Counted from the stretch's first letter, positions 8,710-19,957 are shown. The stretch: DNA of 64,000 nucleotides from Leptospira langatensis (GCF_004770615.1 NZ_RQER01000010.1:62001-126000); one strand, 5' to 3'. Numbers and translations are program-made. Notes: generated by a model from the sequence alone, not told the origin.

Positions 8710-9330
8710 ATGGCAAAGGGATTAATCGGTAAAAAGATAGGGATGTCCCAAATCTTCGACGAACAAGGAAATATCATTCCTGTAACCGTCTTAGAAGTAG
8801 GTCCCTGCGCAGTTTCCCAAGTCAAGTCCGCAGCAACGGACGGTTACGACGCGATTCAATTGGCTTTTCAGGATGATAAAGAAAAACACCTGACTAAAGC
8901 TGAGAAGGCTCATTTGGCGAAAGCCGGCCTTACTCCTAAAAGAGTGTTGAAGGAATTCCGCAATTTCGGCGATCAGCCTGCAGCTGGATCCGAGTTAAAG
9001 GCGCAAGACGTCTTTACAGTATCGGATGTAGTAAAAGTTACGGGAACTAGCAAAGGAAAGGGTTTCCAAGGTGTTATCAAAAGATACGGACACCATGGTG
9101 GACCAGGAGCTCACGGCTCTCGTTTCCATAGGCACCCGGGATCCATGGGATCCAACACCACTCCAGGTAGAGTGTTCAAAGGTCGCAAACTGCCAGGACG
9201 TACCGGTTTCGATACAAAGACGGTATTGAATCTAAAAGTAGTTCGTATCCACGAAGCTGAGAATTTGGTTTTTGTTAGCGGTTCCGTTCCAGGACCTGCA
9301 AATTCCATCATAACTATTGAGAAGATATAA
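8710..9330 (+). CDS. rplC: Ribosomal protein L3
   Basis: The protein (206 residues) is a normal-length L3, an early-assembly 50S protein near the peptidyl transferase centre. It opens with [17 protein letters not shown] and has the basic central loop with [20 protein letters not shown] followed by [25 protein letters not shown] provides the ribosome binding site. Confidence 0.98.
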   Translation: MAKGLIGKKIGMSQIFDEQGNIIPVTVLEVGPCAVSQVKSAATDGYDAIQLAFQDDKEKHLTKAEKAHLAKAGLTPKRVLKEFRNFGDQPAAGSELKAQDVFTVSDVVKVTGTSKGKGFQGVIKRYGHHGGPGAHGSRFHRHPGSMGSNTTPGRVFKGRKLPGRTGFDTKTVLNLKVVRIHEAENLVFVSGSVPGPANSIITIEKI

Positions 9331-9344
9331 AGTCCGGTAGAGTC

Positions 9345-9980
9345 ATGAAAGCACAGAAGTACTCAAAAGAAGGAAAACTGCTCTCGGAAATCGAACTTCC
9401 TGCAGCGCTGTTCGAATCCAAATATAGCAGCGGCGCGATTTACGACGCCATTAAGGCGGAGAACGCGAACCTCCGTTCCGGGAATCATCATACGAAAACC
9501 CGTTCCGAAGTATCCGGTGGTGGTAAAAAGCCATGGTCCCAAAAGGGAACTGGCCGCGCTCGCCAAGGTTCTATCCGCGCTCCTCATTGGGTGGGTGGTG
9601 GTACCGTTCACGGACCTCGTAAGAGAAGTTATTCGTACAACGTTTCTCCGAAAGTAAAACGCAGAGCGGTTTTATCCGTATTGAACAAGAAAGCGCAAGA
9701 CGCTGTCATCAAAGTAGTAGAGGATCTGGATCCAAAAGAATTCAGTACTAAGGCTTTCGCGACTCTATTCAATAATATCGGATTAAAGAATACCGGAGTG
9801 ATCGGATTCCTGGTAGGGGGAGAGAACGAAGTTCTTAAGAAGTCAGTTCGCAACATCCCTACTGTGAAGTACATCAACTCTAAACGTATCGCAGTTCGTG
9901 ATATTCTCTATAATAGAAATTTGGTAATCACCGAAGGAGCTTTGGGAGAGATCCTCAAGCATTACGGGGAAAGTAAATGA
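9345..9980 (+). CDS. rplD: Ribosomal protein L4
   Basis: The 211-residue L4 binds domain I of 23S rRNA and lines the exit tunnel. The extended loop carries [20 protein letters not shown] and [16 protein letters not shown], the most conserved part of the family. The stop codon overlaps the rplW start (ATGA). In E. coli L4 autoregulates the S10 operon; no leader resembling that of E. coli was recognised here. Confidence 0.98.
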   Translation: MKAQKYSKEGKLLSEIELPAALFESKYSSGAIYDAIKAENANLRSGNHHTKTRSEVSGGGKKPWSQKGTGRARQGSIRAPHWVGGGTVHGPRKRSYSYNVSPKVKRRAVLSVLNKKAQDAVIKVVEDLDPKEFSTKAFATLFNNIGLKNTGVIGFLVGGENEVLKKSVRNIPTVKYINSKRIAVRDILYNRNLVITEGALGEILKHYGESK

Positions 9981-10285
9981 ACCTGAACGAAGTAATCTTA
10001 TCTCCGATCATTACTGAGAAGTCTCAAGATCTTGAGACTATCGGTGAAAAGACCGGTAAAAGAACCGTAAAGTATACCGTGGAGATCCATCCTAGAGCGA
10101 ACAAAACTCTGGTGAAGGAAGCATTCCGCAAAATCTATAATGTAACTCCTTCTTCTGTAAACATCCAAGTTTACCGTGGAAAGGTGAAAAGATTCCGTCA
10201 TTTGCCGGCTCCGAAAGCGCATTGGAAAAAAGCCATCGTGACTTTCCAAGACGGAGCGAGCATCGACTTCGGAAAGGAAGCATAA
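9977..10285 (+). CDS. rplW: Ribosomal protein L23
   Basis: The 102-residue protein is L23, which sits at the tunnel exit and docks SRP and trigger factor. The sequence [14 protein letters not shown] is the typical L23 start. Its ATG overlaps the stop of rplD by 4 nt, and rplB follows after 3 bp. Confidence 0.97.
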   Translation: MNLNEVILSPIITEKSQDLETIGEKTGKRTVKYTVEIHPRANKTLVKEAFRKIYNVTPSSVNIQVYRGKVKRFRHLPAPKAHWKKAIVTFQDGASIDFGKEA

Positions 10286-10288
10286 GAA

Positions 10289-11128
10289 ATGGGAATTAAA
10301 AAGTTTAAACCCGTTACTTCCGCCAGCCGTTTCAAATCGGTACTCACATTCGATGAAATTACCGAGACAGAACCGTATCGCCCTTTAACGATCAGCTTAA
10401 ATTACAAAGCAGGTCGCGGAGAAGGCGGAAAGATCGCAGTTCGCAGAAAAGGCGGAAGAGTAAAACGTAAATATCGTATCATCGACTTCAAACGTCGCAA
10501 AGTAGGAATTCCTGCTACCGTTAAGACTGTTGAATACGATCCATATCGTTCTGCGTTCATCTCTCTTATCAGCTACTCTGATGGGGAATACGCGTATATC
10601 CTGAACGCTGAAGGAATGAAAGTCGGAGATAAAATATCTTCCGGCGAAGGAGTGGAGATCAAGATCGGAAACGCACTTCCTCTCGGAAAGATCCCTCCAG
10701 GCACTAACGTGCATAACGTAGAGCTTAAGATCGGAAGAGGCGGACAGATCGCAAGAACCGCAGGATCCTTCGCTACTATTGCAGGTAGAGACGGAGAATA
10801 CATTCTTCTCAAGCTTCCAAGCTCTGAAGTTCGTAAGGTTCACGAGAACTGCTACGCTACTATCGGAATTTGCAGTAATAAAGATCATAACCTGGTTTCT
10901 ATCGGTAAGGCCGGAAGAAACAGATGGTTAGGAAAGCGCCCGAAAGTCAGAGGGGTCGTGATGAACCCTGTGGATCACCCGCATGGTGGTGGTGAGGGTC
11001 GTACTTCCGGAGGTCGTCACCCGGTGACTCCTTGGGGTATTCCTACAAAAGGTTATAAGACTCGTCGTAGGGCTAAGCCTTCCGACAAGTTCATCATCCA
11101 GAAGAGAAAGGGAAATAGGAGCAGGTAA
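10289..11128 (+). CDS. rplB: Ribosomal protein L2
   Basis: The 279-residue protein is a full L2, needed for subunit joining and peptidyl transfer. The conserved functional loop around the key His is seen as [20 protein letters not shown]. The N-terminal KPVTSASRF and the C-terminal basic tail [13 protein letters not shown] fit the family. rpsS follows after 5 bp. Confidence 0.98.
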   Translation: MGIKKFKPVTSASRFKSVLTFDEITETEPYRPLTISLNYKAGRGEGGKIAVRRKGGRVKRKYRIIDFKRRKVGIPATVKTVEYDPYRSAFISLISYSDGEYAYILNAEGMKVGDKISSGEGVEIKIGNALPLGKIPPGTNVHNVELKIGRGGQIARTAGSFATIAGRDGEYILLKLPSSEVRKVHENCYATIGICSNKDHNLVSIGKAGRNRWLGKRPKVRGVVMNPVDHPHGGGEGRTSGGRHPVTPWGIPTKGYKTRRRAKPSDKFIIQKRKGNRSR

Positions 11129-11133
11129 TCATC

Positions 11134-11412
11134 ATGAGATCCTCTAAAAAAGGTCCGTTCATCGACAGTCACCTCATGAGCAAGGTGATCAAACTGAACT
11201 CTGAAAATCAAAAGAAACCCTTCAAGACCTGGTCTCGTAGAAGTACGATCTTCCCGGACATGATCGGTCACACCATCATGGTTCATAACGGGAACAAGTT
11301 CATTCCGGTTTACATCAATGACAATATGGTCGGACACAAGTTGGGAGAATTTGCTCCTACTCGTACTTACCGTGGTCATGGAAATACGGATAAGAAGGCG
11401 GCGAAGAAATAA
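11134..11412 (+). CDS. rpsS: Ribosomal protein S19
   Basis: The 92-residue S19 forms part of the 30S head and contacts the A-site finger. The signature [13 protein letters not shown] and the segment [20 protein letters not shown] are present. Its last base is shared with the first base of the rplV start codon (TAATG). Confidence 0.98.
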   Translation: MRSSKKGPFIDSHLMSKVIKLNSENQKKPFKTWSRRSTIFPDMIGHTIMVHNGNKFIPVYINDNMVGHKLGEFAPTRTYRGHGNTDKKAAKK

Positions 11413-11744
11413 TGGAAGCCGTAGCGATAGCAAGATTCATTAGAATGTCTCCTCGTAAACTTCGTCTCGTCGCTGATGAGATCCGTGGTTACGAAGTAGC
11501 GGAAGCTTTGGACATTCTTAAATATACGAACAAGAGAGCGATCGAGCCTATCTTTAAACTGATCAAGTCCGCTTCTGCGAACGCGGTCGTGAAAAGTGAA
11601 AGCGCAGATCCAGGAAAAATGTTCATCAAGAAAATCCTCGTGGACGAAGGCCCAATCCTAAAACGCTTCCGTCCTCGTGCTCGCGGTAGAGCTGCAAGGA
11701 TTCGTAAGAGAACCAGCCACGTAACAGTGGTAATTTCGGATTAA
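11412..11744 (+). CDS. rplV: Ribosomal protein L22
   Basis: The 110-residue L22 reaches into the nascent peptide tunnel. [20 protein letters not shown] at the start and the beta-hairpin region [20 protein letters not shown] near the end are characteristic. The start overlaps the rpsS stop codon; rpsC begins 12 bp after its end. Confidence 0.98.
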   Translation: MEAVAIARFIRMSPRKLRLVADEIRGYEVAEALDILKYTNKRAIEPIFKLIKSASANAVVKSESADPGKMFIKKILVDEGPILKRFRPRARGRAARIRKRTSHVTVVISD

Positions 11745-11755
11745 TAGAGGAAATC

Positions 11756-12433
11756 ATGGGACAGAAAGTTAACCCAATCGGACTTCGTATCGGAATTACC
11801 CGTGGATGGGATTCCATTTGGTTCTCTCAAGGAGATTACAAAAAGAATCTTCATGAAGATATCAGAATTCGTAGATTTATCCAAGGCCGTTTTAAAGAAG
11901 CTGGCGTAGTGAAAGTTGTAGTTGAGCGCTTCCCTGAGAAGATCAACGTTAACCTTCACACTGCTAAGCCTGGTGTTGTGATCGGTAAGAACGGAGCGAA
12001 TATCGAAGCCGTTAAGAAAGTCCTCAAGACCATGACTGAGAAGCCTTTGAACCTTAACATTATCGAAGTTAAGAAGCCTGAGACTATCGCTCAATGCATT
12101 GCTGAGTCGATCGCGATCCAGATCCAAGAGCGTCAACCGTTCCGTCGTGTAATGAAGCAAGAGCTTCGTCGTGCGATGAGAGGTGGTGTAGAGGGAATCA
12201 AGATCCTGATCTCCGGACGTTTGAACGGAGCGGATATGGCTCGTCGCGAAGGTTATAGAGAAGGAAGAATCCCTCTTCATACTTTAAGAGCGAAAATCGA
12301 TTTAGGATTCCGCGAAGCTAGCACTACTTTCGGACAGATCGGAGTGAAGGTTTGGACCTATACCGGTGACTTCATTAACAATAAAGAAGAATCCGAAGAA
12401 GATAAATACGCCGTTAAGAGAAGGACCAACTGA
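11756..12433 (+). CDS. rpsC: Ribosomal protein S3
   Basis: The 225-residue S3 lies at the mRNA entry channel and has helicase-like activity on the ribosome. A type II KH domain is visible at about residues 40-105 with the GxxG loop GKNG in [18 protein letters not shown]. The C-terminal domain has [20 protein letters not shown]. An AGAGGAAATC Shine-Dalgarno precedes the start. Confidence 0.98.
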   Translation: MGQKVNPIGLRIGITRGWDSIWFSQGDYKKNLHEDIRIRRFIQGRFKEAGVVKVVVERFPEKINVNLHTAKPGVVIGKNGANIEAVKKVLKTMTEKPLNLNIIEVKKPETIAQCIAESIAIQIQERQPFRRVMKQELRRAMRGGVEGIKILISGRLNGADMARREGYREGRIPLHTLRAKIDLGFREASTTFGQIGVKVWTYTGDFINNKEESEEDKYAVKRRTN

Positions 12434-12463
12434 TCGTCTTTGATGATCCACAGGTAAAAAACG

Positions 12464-12873
<410 letters not shown>

Positions 12874-12877
<4 letters not shown>

Positions 12878-13176
12878 AAAAGATCAAACTCGCAGAATTG
12901 AAAGACGCTGAGATTTTAGCTCAGTTGGAAGACGCTCATAAGGTGATCCGTACGGCTCGCTTCCAATATGGAGTGGCTCGTTCTTTGGAAAACCCAAAGA
13001 TCATCGCTAACGCGAAGAGAAAGATCGCTCGCCTTCTCACAATACAAAAAAACAGAGAGTTGGCGGCAAAACCGGGATCCACTAAGACCAAGCGCTATTC
13101 TAGAGCGACTCGTAAGTCTCAGGCTTTGGCTAAGATAAACGCTAACGCTAAGAAAGCTGCTAAGGCTAAGAATTGA
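12874..13176 (+). CDS. rpmC: Ribosomal protein L29 with C-terminal extension
   Basis: Residues 1-65 are the normal two-helix L29 ([20 protein letters not shown], then [20 protein letters not shown]), a tunnel-exit protein. The total of 100 residues is some 35 longer than usual; the extra C-terminus is Lys/Ala/Arg-rich ([20 protein letters not shown] and on). The GTG start at 12874 overlaps the rplP stop. The tail probably contacts rRNA. Confidence 0.93.
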
Positions 13177-13178
13177 TT

Positions 13179-13448
13179 ATGGAAACTGCAAAGAAGCATA
13201 TAAAGAAATCCCTTCTTAGCGAAGGTAAAGTCGTAAGCACCGCTATGGATAAAACCTTAGTGATGATCGTGGAAACACGTAAGACTCACCCTAAGTTCAG
13301 GAAGATCGTTCGTAGAACCGTAAAAATGAAGGTTCATGACGAAAGAAATGAATGCCAAGTAGGAGACAAGATCCTCGCGATTGAAACTCGCCCTCTGTCT
13401 CGTGAAAAGCGTCACCGTCTATTTAAGATCGTAGAAAAGGCAAAGTAA
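13179..13448 (+). CDS. rpsQ: Ribosomal protein S17
   Basis: The 89-residue OB-fold S17 is a primary 16S rRNA binder. [20 protein letters not shown] and [20 protein letters not shown] are the usual motifs. I prefer the ATG at 13179; a TTG at 13173 overlapping the rpmC stop would add two residues. There is no strong Shine-Dalgarno, consistent with translational coupling. Confidence 0.95.
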   Translation: METAKKHIKKSLLSEGKVVSTAMDKTLVMIVETRKTHPKFRKIVRRTVKMKVHDERNECQVGDKILAIETRPLSREKRHRLFKIVEKAK

Positions 13449-13449
13449 G

Positions 13450-13842
13450 ATGATCCAACAGGAAACCATCCTCCAAGTCGCCGATAACTCCGGAATTAAA
13501 AGAGTTATGTGTATCAAGGTCCTCGGAGGCTCTAAAAAACGTTACGCTTCCGTAGGAGACGAGATCATTGTCGCCGTTAAAGATGCACAGCCCGCTTACG
13601 GGTTGAAAGACTCTACGGGGAAGAAGGTCCATAACAAGGCCGTTCAACGCGCAGTAGTCGTTAGAACAAAGAAAGAGATCCGTCGTCCAGATGGTTCTTA
13701 TATCAGATTCGATGATAACGCAGTAGCGATCATCGACGATAAGGGAAATCCGAAAGGAACTCGTATCTTTGGGCCAGTAGCTCGCGAACTTCGCGATAAG
13801 AAATACGCAAAAATTATCTCCCTAGCGCCGGAGGTTCTATAA
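13450..13842 (+). CDS. rplN: Ribosomal protein L14
   Basis: The 130-residue L14 lies at the subunit interface and is the RsfS target. It starts with [20 protein letters not shown] and includes [20 protein letters not shown], both canonical. It is slightly longer than the usual 122 residues because of an insertion, near [14 protein letters not shown]. It overlaps rplX by one base. Confidence 0.98.
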   Translation: MIQQETILQVADNSGIKRVMCIKVLGGSKKRYASVGDEIIVAVKDAQPAYGLKDSTGKKVHNKAVQRAVVVRTKKEIRRPDGSYIRFDDNAVAIIDDKGNPKGTRIFGPVARELRDKKYAKIISLAPEVL

Positions 13843-14195
13843 TGTCCAAGCTGACGTATCGGGGATCCGAATATACTAAATTCAAGTCCGTTCGTTTGCA
13901 CAAAGATGACGAAGTCATTGTCATCGCAGGCAAAGAGAAAGGAAAAAAAGGCAAGATTCTCGTAATCGATAAGAAGAGAGATCGTGTCGTAGTCGAAGGA
14001 CTGAACAAACGCAAACGTTTCTTAAGACCTACTCAGGAAAACCCGCAAGGCGGCGTCGTAGAAGTGGAAGCTCCTATGCATATTTCCAACGTAATGTTTT
14101 ACGACTCCAAGAAGAAGAAAGGAGTTCGTGTAGGTTACCAAGAGAATAAAGGTAAAAAAGTCCGCGTTTCCAAGCCGGAAGGGAAAGAGATCTAA
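13842..14195 (+). CDS. rplX: Ribosomal protein L24
   Basis: The 117-residue L24 initiates 50S assembly. The KOW motif is visible as [20 protein letters not shown]. The start codon overlaps the end of rplN by one base (TAATG), and rplE follows after 3 bp. Confidence 0.97.
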   Translation: MSKLTYRGSEYTKFKSVRLHKDDEVIVIAGKEKGKKGKILVIDKKRDRVVVEGLNKRKRFLRPTQENPQGGVVEVEAPMHISNVMFYDSKKKKGVRVGYQENKGKKVRVSKPEGKEI

Positions 14196-14198
14196 GCC

Positions 14199-14747
14199 AT
14201 GGCAGCAAGACTGAGGGAAAAATACGGAAAAGAAATCGTTTCCGAACTTCAAAAGAAATACAACTTCAAGTCCATCATGCAGGTTCCTCGCTTAGAGAAA
14301 ATCGTTCTAAACGTGGGAATGGGCGAGGCTCATACCAACCCTAAGGCATTGGAAGCAGCTGTAGAAGAGCTGGGACTTATCACTGGACAACGTCCTGTTA
14401 AGACTAAGGCGAAGAAATCCATTGCGGGATTCAAACTCCGCGAGGGAATGAGCCTCGGAACCACCGTTACTTTGCGTGGGAACTATATGTATGAGTTCTT
14501 GGATCGCTTAGTGAACGTTGCGCTTCCAAGGGTGCGTGACTTTAAAGGAGTTTCCGAGAAAGGCTTCGACGGACGCGGAAACTATAACTTCAGCATCAAA
14601 GAACAAATCATCTTCCCCGAGATCAAAGTGGATAAGATCAACACTATCTACGGAATGAACCTGACCTTCGTAACGAACACCAAGAGCGACGCAGAAGCTT
14701 ATAGCTTGCTTGCGGCTTTCGGTATGCCGTTCCGGAACCTGAGATAA
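14199..14747 (+). CDS. rplE: Ribosomal protein L5
   Basis: The 182-residue L5 binds 5S rRNA and contacts the P-site tRNA. The segments [32 protein letters not shown] and [20 protein letters not shown] are family signatures. It is followed after 13 bp by rpsN. Confidence 0.98.
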   Translation: MAARLREKYGKEIVSELQKKYNFKSIMQVPRLEKIVLNVGMGEAHTNPKALEAAVEELGLITGQRPVKTKAKKSIAGFKLREGMSLGTTVTLRGNYMYEFLDRLVNVALPRVRDFKGVSEKGFDGRGNYNFSIKEQIIFPEIKVDKINTIYGMNLTFVTNTKSDAEAYSLLAAFGMPFRNLR

Positions 14748-14760
14748 GGAGCCCGTAATC

Positions 14761-14946
14761 ATGGCAAAGACCTCTTTAATCGAAAGACATAAGAAAAAAA
14801 AGAAATTCAAAGTACGGGTTCACAACCGTTGCCCTCTCTGCGGTCGCCCTCGCGGTTACCTAAGAAGATTTGACATGTGCAGAATTTGCTTCCGGAAGCT
14901 TGCTAGCCAAGCTCAAATCCCGGGAGTAGTTAAGGCATCTTGGTAA
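14761..14946 (+). CDS. rpsN: Ribosomal protein S14, zinc-binding type
   Basis: The 61-residue protein is the short, zinc-binding (C+) form of S14. The four ligands are CPLC and, after [16 protein letters not shown]. The Shine-Dalgarno is AAGGAG. Some bacteria also carry a longer zinc-free paralogue; none is in this window. Confidence 0.98.
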   Translation: MAKTSLIERHKKKKKFKVRVHNRCPLCGRPRGYLRRFDMCRICFRKLASQAQIPGVVKASW

Positions 14947-14965
14947 GGGAGGAGGATTAATTATA

Positions 14966-15364
14966 ATGAGTCTATCTGATCCAATCGGCGATATGCTAAC
15001 AAGAATTCGAAATGCAGGTCGTGCAAAACACGAGAGCTGTGTGATCCCAGGAAGCAAGATCAAACGTTCTATCCTGGAACTGATGAAAGAAGAAGGTTTT
15101 ATAAACGGTTTCGAGCCGGTAACCAACGGAAGCTTTGAAGATTTCAAAGTAGCTCTGAAATACGACCTGACCAAAAGACCTGTGATCCGCGAGTTAGTTC
15201 GCGTTTCCAAACCTGGTCGTCGGGTTTATATGAAGAGCGAAGAGATCCGCCCATACAAAAACAATATGGGAACGATGATCCTTTCCACTTCCAAAGGAAT
15301 AATGACCAGCAAGAAAGCACGGAAATTACGCGTAGGAGGAGAGGTGATCTGTAAACTCTCTTAA
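14966..15364 (+). CDS. rpsH: Ribosomal protein S8
   Basis: The 132-residue S8 organises the central 16S domain. It opens with [19 protein letters not shown] and ends with [20 protein letters not shown], which are diagnostic. A strong GGAGGA ribosome binding site precedes the ATG. Confidence 0.98.
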   Translation: MSLSDPIGDMLTRIRNAGRAKHESCVIPGSKIKRSILELMKEEGFINGFEPVTNGSFEDFKVALKYDLTKRPVIRELVRVSKPGRRVYMKSEEIRPYKNNMGTMILSTSKGIMTSKKARKLRVGGEVICKLS

Positions 15365-15390
15365 GAGTGAAAGAGAACTTGTAATTACCT

Positions 15391-15930
15391 ATGTCCAGGA
15401 TTGGAAAAGCAGAGATCAAACTTCCTGAGAAAGTGGAAGTAAAACAGGACAGCACCGTAATCAAGGTGAAAGGTCCTCTGGGAGAGTTACAAACTCCTAT
15501 CTTCGCTGGGATTTCCCTAAAGAGCGAAGGTGGAGTCGTAAAACTAGAAAGATCTAGCGAAGAGCAAAACGTAGTAGCTCTTCATGGATTGACTCGCGCT
15601 CTCCTGATGAACAGTGTGAAGGGTGTGACCACAGGTTGGGAAAAGAACCTTGAGATCAACGGGGTCGGTTATCGTGCTGCAAAACGCGGTGAAGACTTAG
15701 TGATGAACTTGGGATTCTCTCACGAGGTTGTATACAAGACCCCGAAAGGGATCAAGATAGACGTGATCGAGCAAGTAAAGATCAAGATCACAGGGATCGA
15801 CAAACAACTCGTAGGTCAAGTTGCAGCGGATATTCGCTCCAAGAAACCTCCTGAGCCTTATAAAGGTAAAGGAATTAAGTACAACGACGAATTCATTAAG
15901 AGAAAGGCCGGAAAAACCGGTAAGAAGTAG
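15391..15930 (+). CDS. rplF: Ribosomal protein L6
   Basis: The 179-residue L6 has two repeated alpha/beta domains and sits near the GTPase-associated centre. The C-terminal motif [20 protein letters not shown] is complete. It follows rpsH by 26 bp and precedes rplR by 3 bp. Confidence 0.98.
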   Translation: MSRIGKAEIKLPEKVEVKQDSTVIKVKGPLGELQTPIFAGISLKSEGGVVKLERSSEEQNVVALHGLTRALLMNSVKGVTTGWEKNLEINGVGYRAAKRGEDLVMNLGFSHEVVYKTPKGIKIDVIEQVKIKITGIDKQLVGQVAADIRSKKPPEPYKGKGIKYNDEFIKRKAGKTGKK

Positions 15931-15933
15931 GCC

Positions 15934-16296
15934 ATGATTAATAAACTGAAAAAAATCGCAGCCAAAAACAGGAGAGCGGAACGTTCTCGATTCAAACTCA
16001 GACAGTTTGGAGAACGCCCTCGTTTGATTTTCAATAAATCAAATCGTTATCTTTCCTGCCAGATCGTAGATGATTCCAAAGGAGTTACTCTGGTTGCTGC
16101 TTCTACCCTTGAGGAAACTTTCTCAGGCAAGAGCCGCAAAGACAAAGAAGCTGCTAAGGCTTTGGGAAAAGCGATCGGAGAGAGAGCCGCTTCTAAAGGT
16201 GTAAAAGTGGTAATGCTGGATCGTTCCGGAATGATCTACCACGGAAGAATCGCGGCTTTCGCGGATGCTGCTAGAGAAGCAGGATTGGAGTTCTAA
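15934..16296 (+). CDS. rplR: Ribosomal protein L18
   Basis: The 120-residue L18 binds 5S rRNA with L5. The segment [20 protein letters not shown] and the C-terminal [19 protein letters not shown] are typical. A basic N-terminus ([17 protein letters not shown]) contacts RNA. Confidence 0.97.
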   Translation: MINKLKKIAAKNRRAERSRFKLRQFGERPRLIFNKSNRYLSCQIVDDSKGVTLVAASTLEETFSGKSRKDKEAAKALGKAIGERAASKGVKVVMLDRSGMIYHGRIAAFADAAREAGLEF

Positions 16297-16298
16297 TA

Positions 16299-16814
16299 AT
16301 GGCGTACGAGCAAGATCAAGAACAGAAAGAGTTTAACGAGAAGGTCGTAAAGATCGATCGCGTTGCTAAGGTTGTGAAGGGGGGACGTCGTTTCTCCTTT
16401 AACGCTCTGACAGTAGTCGGAGATTCCAAAGGTAAAGTAGGGATCGGATTCGGTAAAGCGAACGAGGTTCCTGATGCGATCCGTAAATCCATCGAATCCG
16501 CTAAGAAGAATCTTGTTAAGATCCAATTCAGAGGACATACCATTCCTCACGAAGTGATCGGAAAGTTTAAATCCGCAAGAGTCATCCTGAAGCCGTCTAC
16601 TGCGGGAACCGGGATCATCGCCGGAGGATCGGTTCGTTCTGTTGTGGAAAAAGTAGGGATCCAAGACGTTCTCAGCAAATCCTGGGGCTCTTCGAATCCG
16701 GTAAACATCGTAAAGGCGACTCTGGACGCTCTCCAGCAGTTAGAGACTCCTGTTCTTGCCGCTCGCAAGAGAGGGATTAGCCTCGCTCGCCTCTTCGGAA
16801 ACGACGTAGGATAA
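16299..16814 (+). CDS. rpsE: Ribosomal protein S5
   Basis: The 171-residue S5 contributes to decoding accuracy. The double-stranded RNA-binding-like domain has [19 protein letters not shown] and [19 protein letters not shown]; the C-terminal domain has [20 protein letters not shown]. rpmD begins 5 bp after the stop codon. Confidence 0.98.
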   Translation: MAYEQDQEQKEFNEKVVKIDRVAKVVKGGRRFSFNALTVVGDSKGKVGIGFGKANEVPDAIRKSIESAKKNLVKIQFRGHTIPHEVIGKFKSARVILKPSTAGTGIIAGGSVRSVVEKVGIQDVLSKSWGSSNPVNIVKATLDALQQLETPVLAARKRGISLARLFGNDVG

Positions 16815-16819
16815 TACAA

Positions 16820-16999
16820 ATGGAAACCGTAATTGTTACTCAGATCAAAAGTAATATCGGAATCAAGAAAGGCCAGAGGTTAACTTTGGCTGCTTTGGGA
16901 CTCCGCAAGACCGGACAACAAAGAAAGCATACTCTTACCCCTCAAGTGCAAGGAATGATCAATGATGTTCAGCACTTGGTTCGAGTGGATAAGGCCTAA
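16820..16999 (+). CDS. rpmD: Ribosomal protein L30
   Basis: This very short gene encodes 59 residues. The translation begins [20 protein letters not shown] and contains [20 protein letters not shown], the typical L30 pattern. The position between rpsE and rplO is the standard one. It fills the otherwise empty stretch between them. Confidence 0.96.
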   Translation: METVIVTQIKSNIGIKKGQRLTLAALGLRKTGQQRKHTLTPQVQGMINDVQHLVRVDKA

Positions 17000-17010
17000 G
17001 GAAAGGGAAG

Positions 17011-17535
17011 ATGGCTAAAGAAAGAATTAAAACTGCTCTCGCATTCGGAAAAGAACGCGAAGAAAAGGCAAACAAGCCTGCAGGAAATACAATCCCAGTC
17101 CCTGCCGGTTCCACTAAGAACAAAAAGCGTCTCGGTCGCGGTATCGGTTCCAAAACCGGTAAGACCGGAGGTCGTGGTTCTAAAGGACAGTACGCTCGTA
17201 ATACCGTTCGTAGAGGTTTCGAAGGTGGTCAGATGCCCATCCACAGAAGACTTCCGAAACGCGGCTTTACTTCTATTTTCCACAAGGACTTCTTCCCGAT
17301 CAACCTGAGAGACCTGGAGAAAAGCGGATTGACCGGCAACATAGATGCCAAAATTATGGTTGAATCGAAGATTCTTGATAACGAGAGCACTCTTTTCAAG
17401 ATTTTAGGTACCGGGGAAATCACTAAAGCCATCCACATCGTGGCAGACGGCTTTTCCGCTTCCGCTAAAGAGAAAATAGAGAAAGCGGGCGGTTCCGTCA
17501 AACTTCGTTCCGAAATTGCTTCCAAAGAGGCATAA
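17011..17535 (+). CDS. rplO: Ribosomal protein L15
   Basis: The 174-residue L15 is a late-assembly 50S protein. The glycine-rich rRNA-binding segment [22 protein letters not shown] starts near residue 34, so there is an N-terminal extension of about 25 residues compared with E. coli. No internal Met lies before that segment, and AAGGGAAG precedes the ATG, so the start is secure. The only gap of over 100 bp inside the ribosomal cluster follows this gene. Confidence 0.95.
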   Translation: MAKERIKTALAFGKEREEKANKPAGNTIPVPAGSTKNKKRLGRGIGSKTGKTGGRGSKGQYARNTVRRGFEGGQMPIHRRLPKRGFTSIFHKDFFPINLRDLEKSGLTGNIDAKIMVESKILDNESTLFKILGTGEITKAIHIVADGFSASAKEKIEKAGGSVKLRSEIASKEA

Positions 17536-17584
17536 TCGGATCGTTTCGCCTTCGTTTGGTTGAATCGATTTTGTGTTAGCAGGA

Positions 17585-17610
17585 GGGACTCAAATGTTTG
17601 AGTCCCTTTT
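17585..17610 (+). terminator. Terminator-like hairpin between rplO and secY
   Basis: GGGACTCAAA and TTTGAGTCCC are perfect 10-bp arms with a two-base centre (TG), followed at once by TTTT. It lies in the 128-bp rplO-secY gap, about 50 bp after rplO. The structure fits an intrinsic terminator or attenuator that would lower transcription of secY and the alpha genes relative to the spc genes. The T-run is short, so read-through is likely. Confidence 0.6.
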
Positions 17611-17663
17611 GCCCGAAAAAGGCCTTGAGGCCGTTAGGAAATAAGGACAGAGAATAAAGCCGC

Positions 17664-19046
17664 ATGCTGACTTCGATTGCAAATATCTTCAAAATTCCAG
17701 AGTTAAGAAACAAGGTTTTCTTTACTCTTGGCATGCTTTTGCTTTTCCGTCTTGGAACTCATATTACCATCCCCGGTATCGATCCCAAGGTAGTTTCTGC
17801 AATCGCTCTAGATGCTAACGCTTCCGAAGGACTTGTCGGAATGTTCGACATGTTTGCCGGTGGAGCTCTTTTGAACTTTTCCATCTTCGCATTAGGGATC
17901 ATGCCTTATATCTCTTCTTCCATCATTATGCAATTAGTGATGGTGCTTGTTCCTTCTTTGCAGAAGCTACAAAAAGAAGGCGAAGAAGGTCGTAAGAAGA
18001 TCGGTCAGTACACTAAGTACGGAACCATTCTTCTTTGCGGTGTTCAGTCGTTGGCTGTGATCCGTTTGGCTCAACGTTGGTCTTACGGAGCGGACAATAC
18101 TCCTGCTCTTCACCCGGGTTTGATCCACTCTTCCGTAGAGTCTTGGTTCTTCTTTATCGCATTACTTTCGATTACTACCGGGACCGTTCTTTTGATCTGG
18201 CTCGGAGAGCAGATCACTGAAAGAGGGATCGGTAACGGTATCTCTCTTTTGATCTTTGCCGGTATCGTAGGTCGTCTTCCTGTTTCGATCGCTCAGTTGT
18301 TCCGCGAGAATTTCGTAGACGGACTGAACATTATCATCCTTCTTCTCTTATTCATTCTTTTGATCTCCTTGACCGTTCTTCTTACCCAAGGAGTCCGCAA
18401 GGTGCCTCTGCAGTATGGAAAGCAGATGGTCGGAAGAAGAATGGTCCAAGCCAAGTCTCAAAGCATTCCTTTCAAAGTGAATGGCGCGAGCGTAATGCCG
18501 ATCATCTTTGCTTCTTCTTTATTGCTCTTTCCGCAAACGATCATCCAGCAGATTGCCGAGCTTCCAAACTGGGCGGGTTGGGTTGTTCTATTGGATTATT
18601 TAAATCCATTCTCTCAGATTTGGTATCACGCAGCGTTTTACTTCTTCGTGTATATTGCTCTTATCGTATTCTTCGCATATTTCTATACTGCGATCCAATT
18701 CAATCCGACTGAGCTTGCTGAGAACCTTCGTAAGTATAACGGATTTATTCCAGGGATTCGCCCTGGTTCTCATACTAAGGAATATATCGAGAAGGTCTTG
18801 AACAGGATCACTCTTCCGGGCGCTGTTTTTCTCGCAGGCTTGGCTTTAGCTCCTTATATCATCATTCGTTTCTTGGACCTTGGAACTAACTCCGGTGGAG
18901 GATCCTTGGTTTATACTTTCGGTGGTACCTCTCTTTTGATCATGGTAGGGGTGGCTCTGGAAACTCTGAAACAATTGGAATCCCAACTTCTTATGAGAAA
19001 CTATGACGGTTTCTTGAAGAAGTCCAAGATCAAAGGAAGGTCTTAA
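17664..19046 (+). CDS. secY: Preprotein translocase subunit SecY
   Basis: The 460-residue protein is the channel subunit of the SecYEG translocon in the inner membrane. Ten membrane segments can be traced; the ITIPGID region, [20 protein letters not shown] (plug and TM2), [20 protein letters not shown] and the cytoplasmic loop with [17 protein letters not shown] are characteristic. The C-terminus [11 protein letters not shown] is basic and cytoplasmic. It follows the terminator-like hairpin and is followed by adk after 4 bp. Confidence 0.98.
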   Translation: MLTSIANIFKIPELRNKVFFTLGMLLLFRLGTHITIPGIDPKVVSAIALDANASEGLVGMFDMFAGGALLNFSIFALGIMPYISSSIIMQLVMVLVPSLQKLQKEGEEGRKKIGQYTKYGTILLCGVQSLAVIRLAQRWSYGADNTPALHPGLIHSSVESWFFFIALLSITTGTVLLIWLGEQITERGIGNGISLLIFAGIVGRLPVSIAQLFRENFVDGLNIIILLLLFILLISLTVLLTQGVRKVPLQYGKQMVGRRMVQAKSQSIPFKVNGASVMPIIFASSLLLFPQTIIQQIAELPNWAGWVVLLDYLNPFSQIWYHAAFYFFVYIALIVFFAYFYTAIQFNPTELAENLRKYNGFIPGIRPGSHTKEYIEKVLNRITLPGAVFLAGLALAPYIIIRFLDLGTNSGGGSLVYTFGGTSLLIMVGVALETLKQLESQLLMRNYDGFLKKSKIKGRS

Positions 19047-19050
19047 GAAA

Positions 19051-19614
19051 GTGAATTCTATCATTTTCATGGGGCCACCGGGTGCCGGAAAAGGAACCCA
19101 AGCTAAGATCCTTTGCGATACGTTAGGTATCCCTCAGATCTCTACGGGAGATATTCTTCGCGCAGCAGTGAAGAACGGAACTCCGATGGGACTGGAAGCA
19201 AAGAAGTTCATGGATGCCGGCGACTTGGTCCCGGATTCCGTTGTAATCGGTATTATTAAAGATCGTCTCGTAGAGCCTGATTGTAAGAACGGATTCCTTT
19301 TGGATGGATTTCCAAGGACCGTTGAACAAGCGGATGCTTTGGACAAGATCCTGAGCGGAGAAGGGGTTAAGATCAAGAGAGCGATCAATTTAGAAGTTCC
19401 TGATGCGGAGCTTCTGGAGCGTTTATTGAAACGCGCGGAGATCGAAGGACGTTCCGACGACAATGAGACTACCATCAAGAGTCGTTTGGAAACGTATAAC
19501 AAAAAGACTCTTCCGCTATTGGACTATTATTCTGCGAAAGGAAATCTCTCTCGTGTAAACGGAGTAGGGAACCTGGAGCAAGTCACAGAACTCATAAAGA
19601 AGGAGTTAGCTTAA
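19051..19614 (+). CDS. adk: Adenylate kinase, short form
   Basis: The 187-residue enzyme interconverts AMP, ADP and ATP. The P-loop [10 protein letters not shown] is at residues 7-16, and the [13 protein letters not shown] segment is present. It is the short type without the extended LID insertion: [19 protein letters not shown] leads directly into the last helices. A GTG start follows secY by 4 bp. No map (methionine aminopeptidase) gene lies between adk and infA, unlike in many bacteria. Confidence 0.97.
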   Translation: MNSIIFMGPPGAGKGTQAKILCDTLGIPQISTGDILRAAVKNGTPMGLEAKKFMDAGDLVPDSVVIGIIKDRLVEPDCKNGFLLDGFPRTVEQADALDKILSGEGVKIKRAINLEVPDAELLERLLKRAEIEGRSDDNETTIKSRLETYNKKTLPLLDYYSAKGNLSRVNGVGNLEQVTELIKKELA

Positions 19615-19615
19615 C

Positions 19616-19834
19616 TTGGCAAAAGAAGATGCAATCACCGTGGACGGTACCGTTCTGGAACCTCTTCCAAACGCAATGTTCCGCGTTGAGCTGGAAAACG
19701 GGCACAAGGTTTTGGCTCATATTTCCGGCAAAATGAGAATGCATTATATCCGAATTCTTCCGGGAGATAAAGTCACCGTGGAGCTTTCTCCTTATGATTT
19801 GACCAAGGGTAGAATTACCTACCGCAAAAAATAG
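19616..19834 (+). CDS. infA: Translation initiation factor IF-1
   Basis: The 72-residue OB-fold protein is IF-1, which occupies the A site during initiation. [20 protein letters not shown] and [19 protein letters not shown] are canonical. The start is a TTG at 19616, one base after adk, with AAGGAG well placed upstream; no ATG is available in frame at the right place. Confidence 0.97.
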   Translation: MAKEDAITVDGTVLEPLPNAMFRVELENGHKVLAHISGKMRMHYIRILPGDKVTVELSPYDLTKGRITYRKK

Positions 19835-19843
19835 GACAACGTT

Positions 19844-19957
19844 ATGAAAGTAAGAACATCCGTTAAAAAGATCTGCACTAGCTGCAAAGTTATCAGAAGA
19901 AAAGGTGTGATCAGAGTGATCTGCACTAACCCTAAACACAAGCAAAGGCAAGCATAA
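19844..19957 (+). CDS. rpmJ: Ribosomal protein L36, zinc-binding type
   Basis: This 37-residue gene encodes [20 protein letters not shown] followed by [17 protein letters not shown]. The CxxC, the third Cys and the His form the zinc site of C+ L36. The position between infA and rpsM is standard. Confidence 0.96.
   Translation: MKVRTSVKKICTSCKVIRRKGVIRVICTNPKHKQRQA

Noticed and set aside
11741..12280. Long antisense open frame over rpsC (and similar ones over rplB, rpoA and others)
   Set aside because: It is fully opposite a highly conserved ribosomal gene, its translation has no recognisable pattern, and such frames arise from codon bias.
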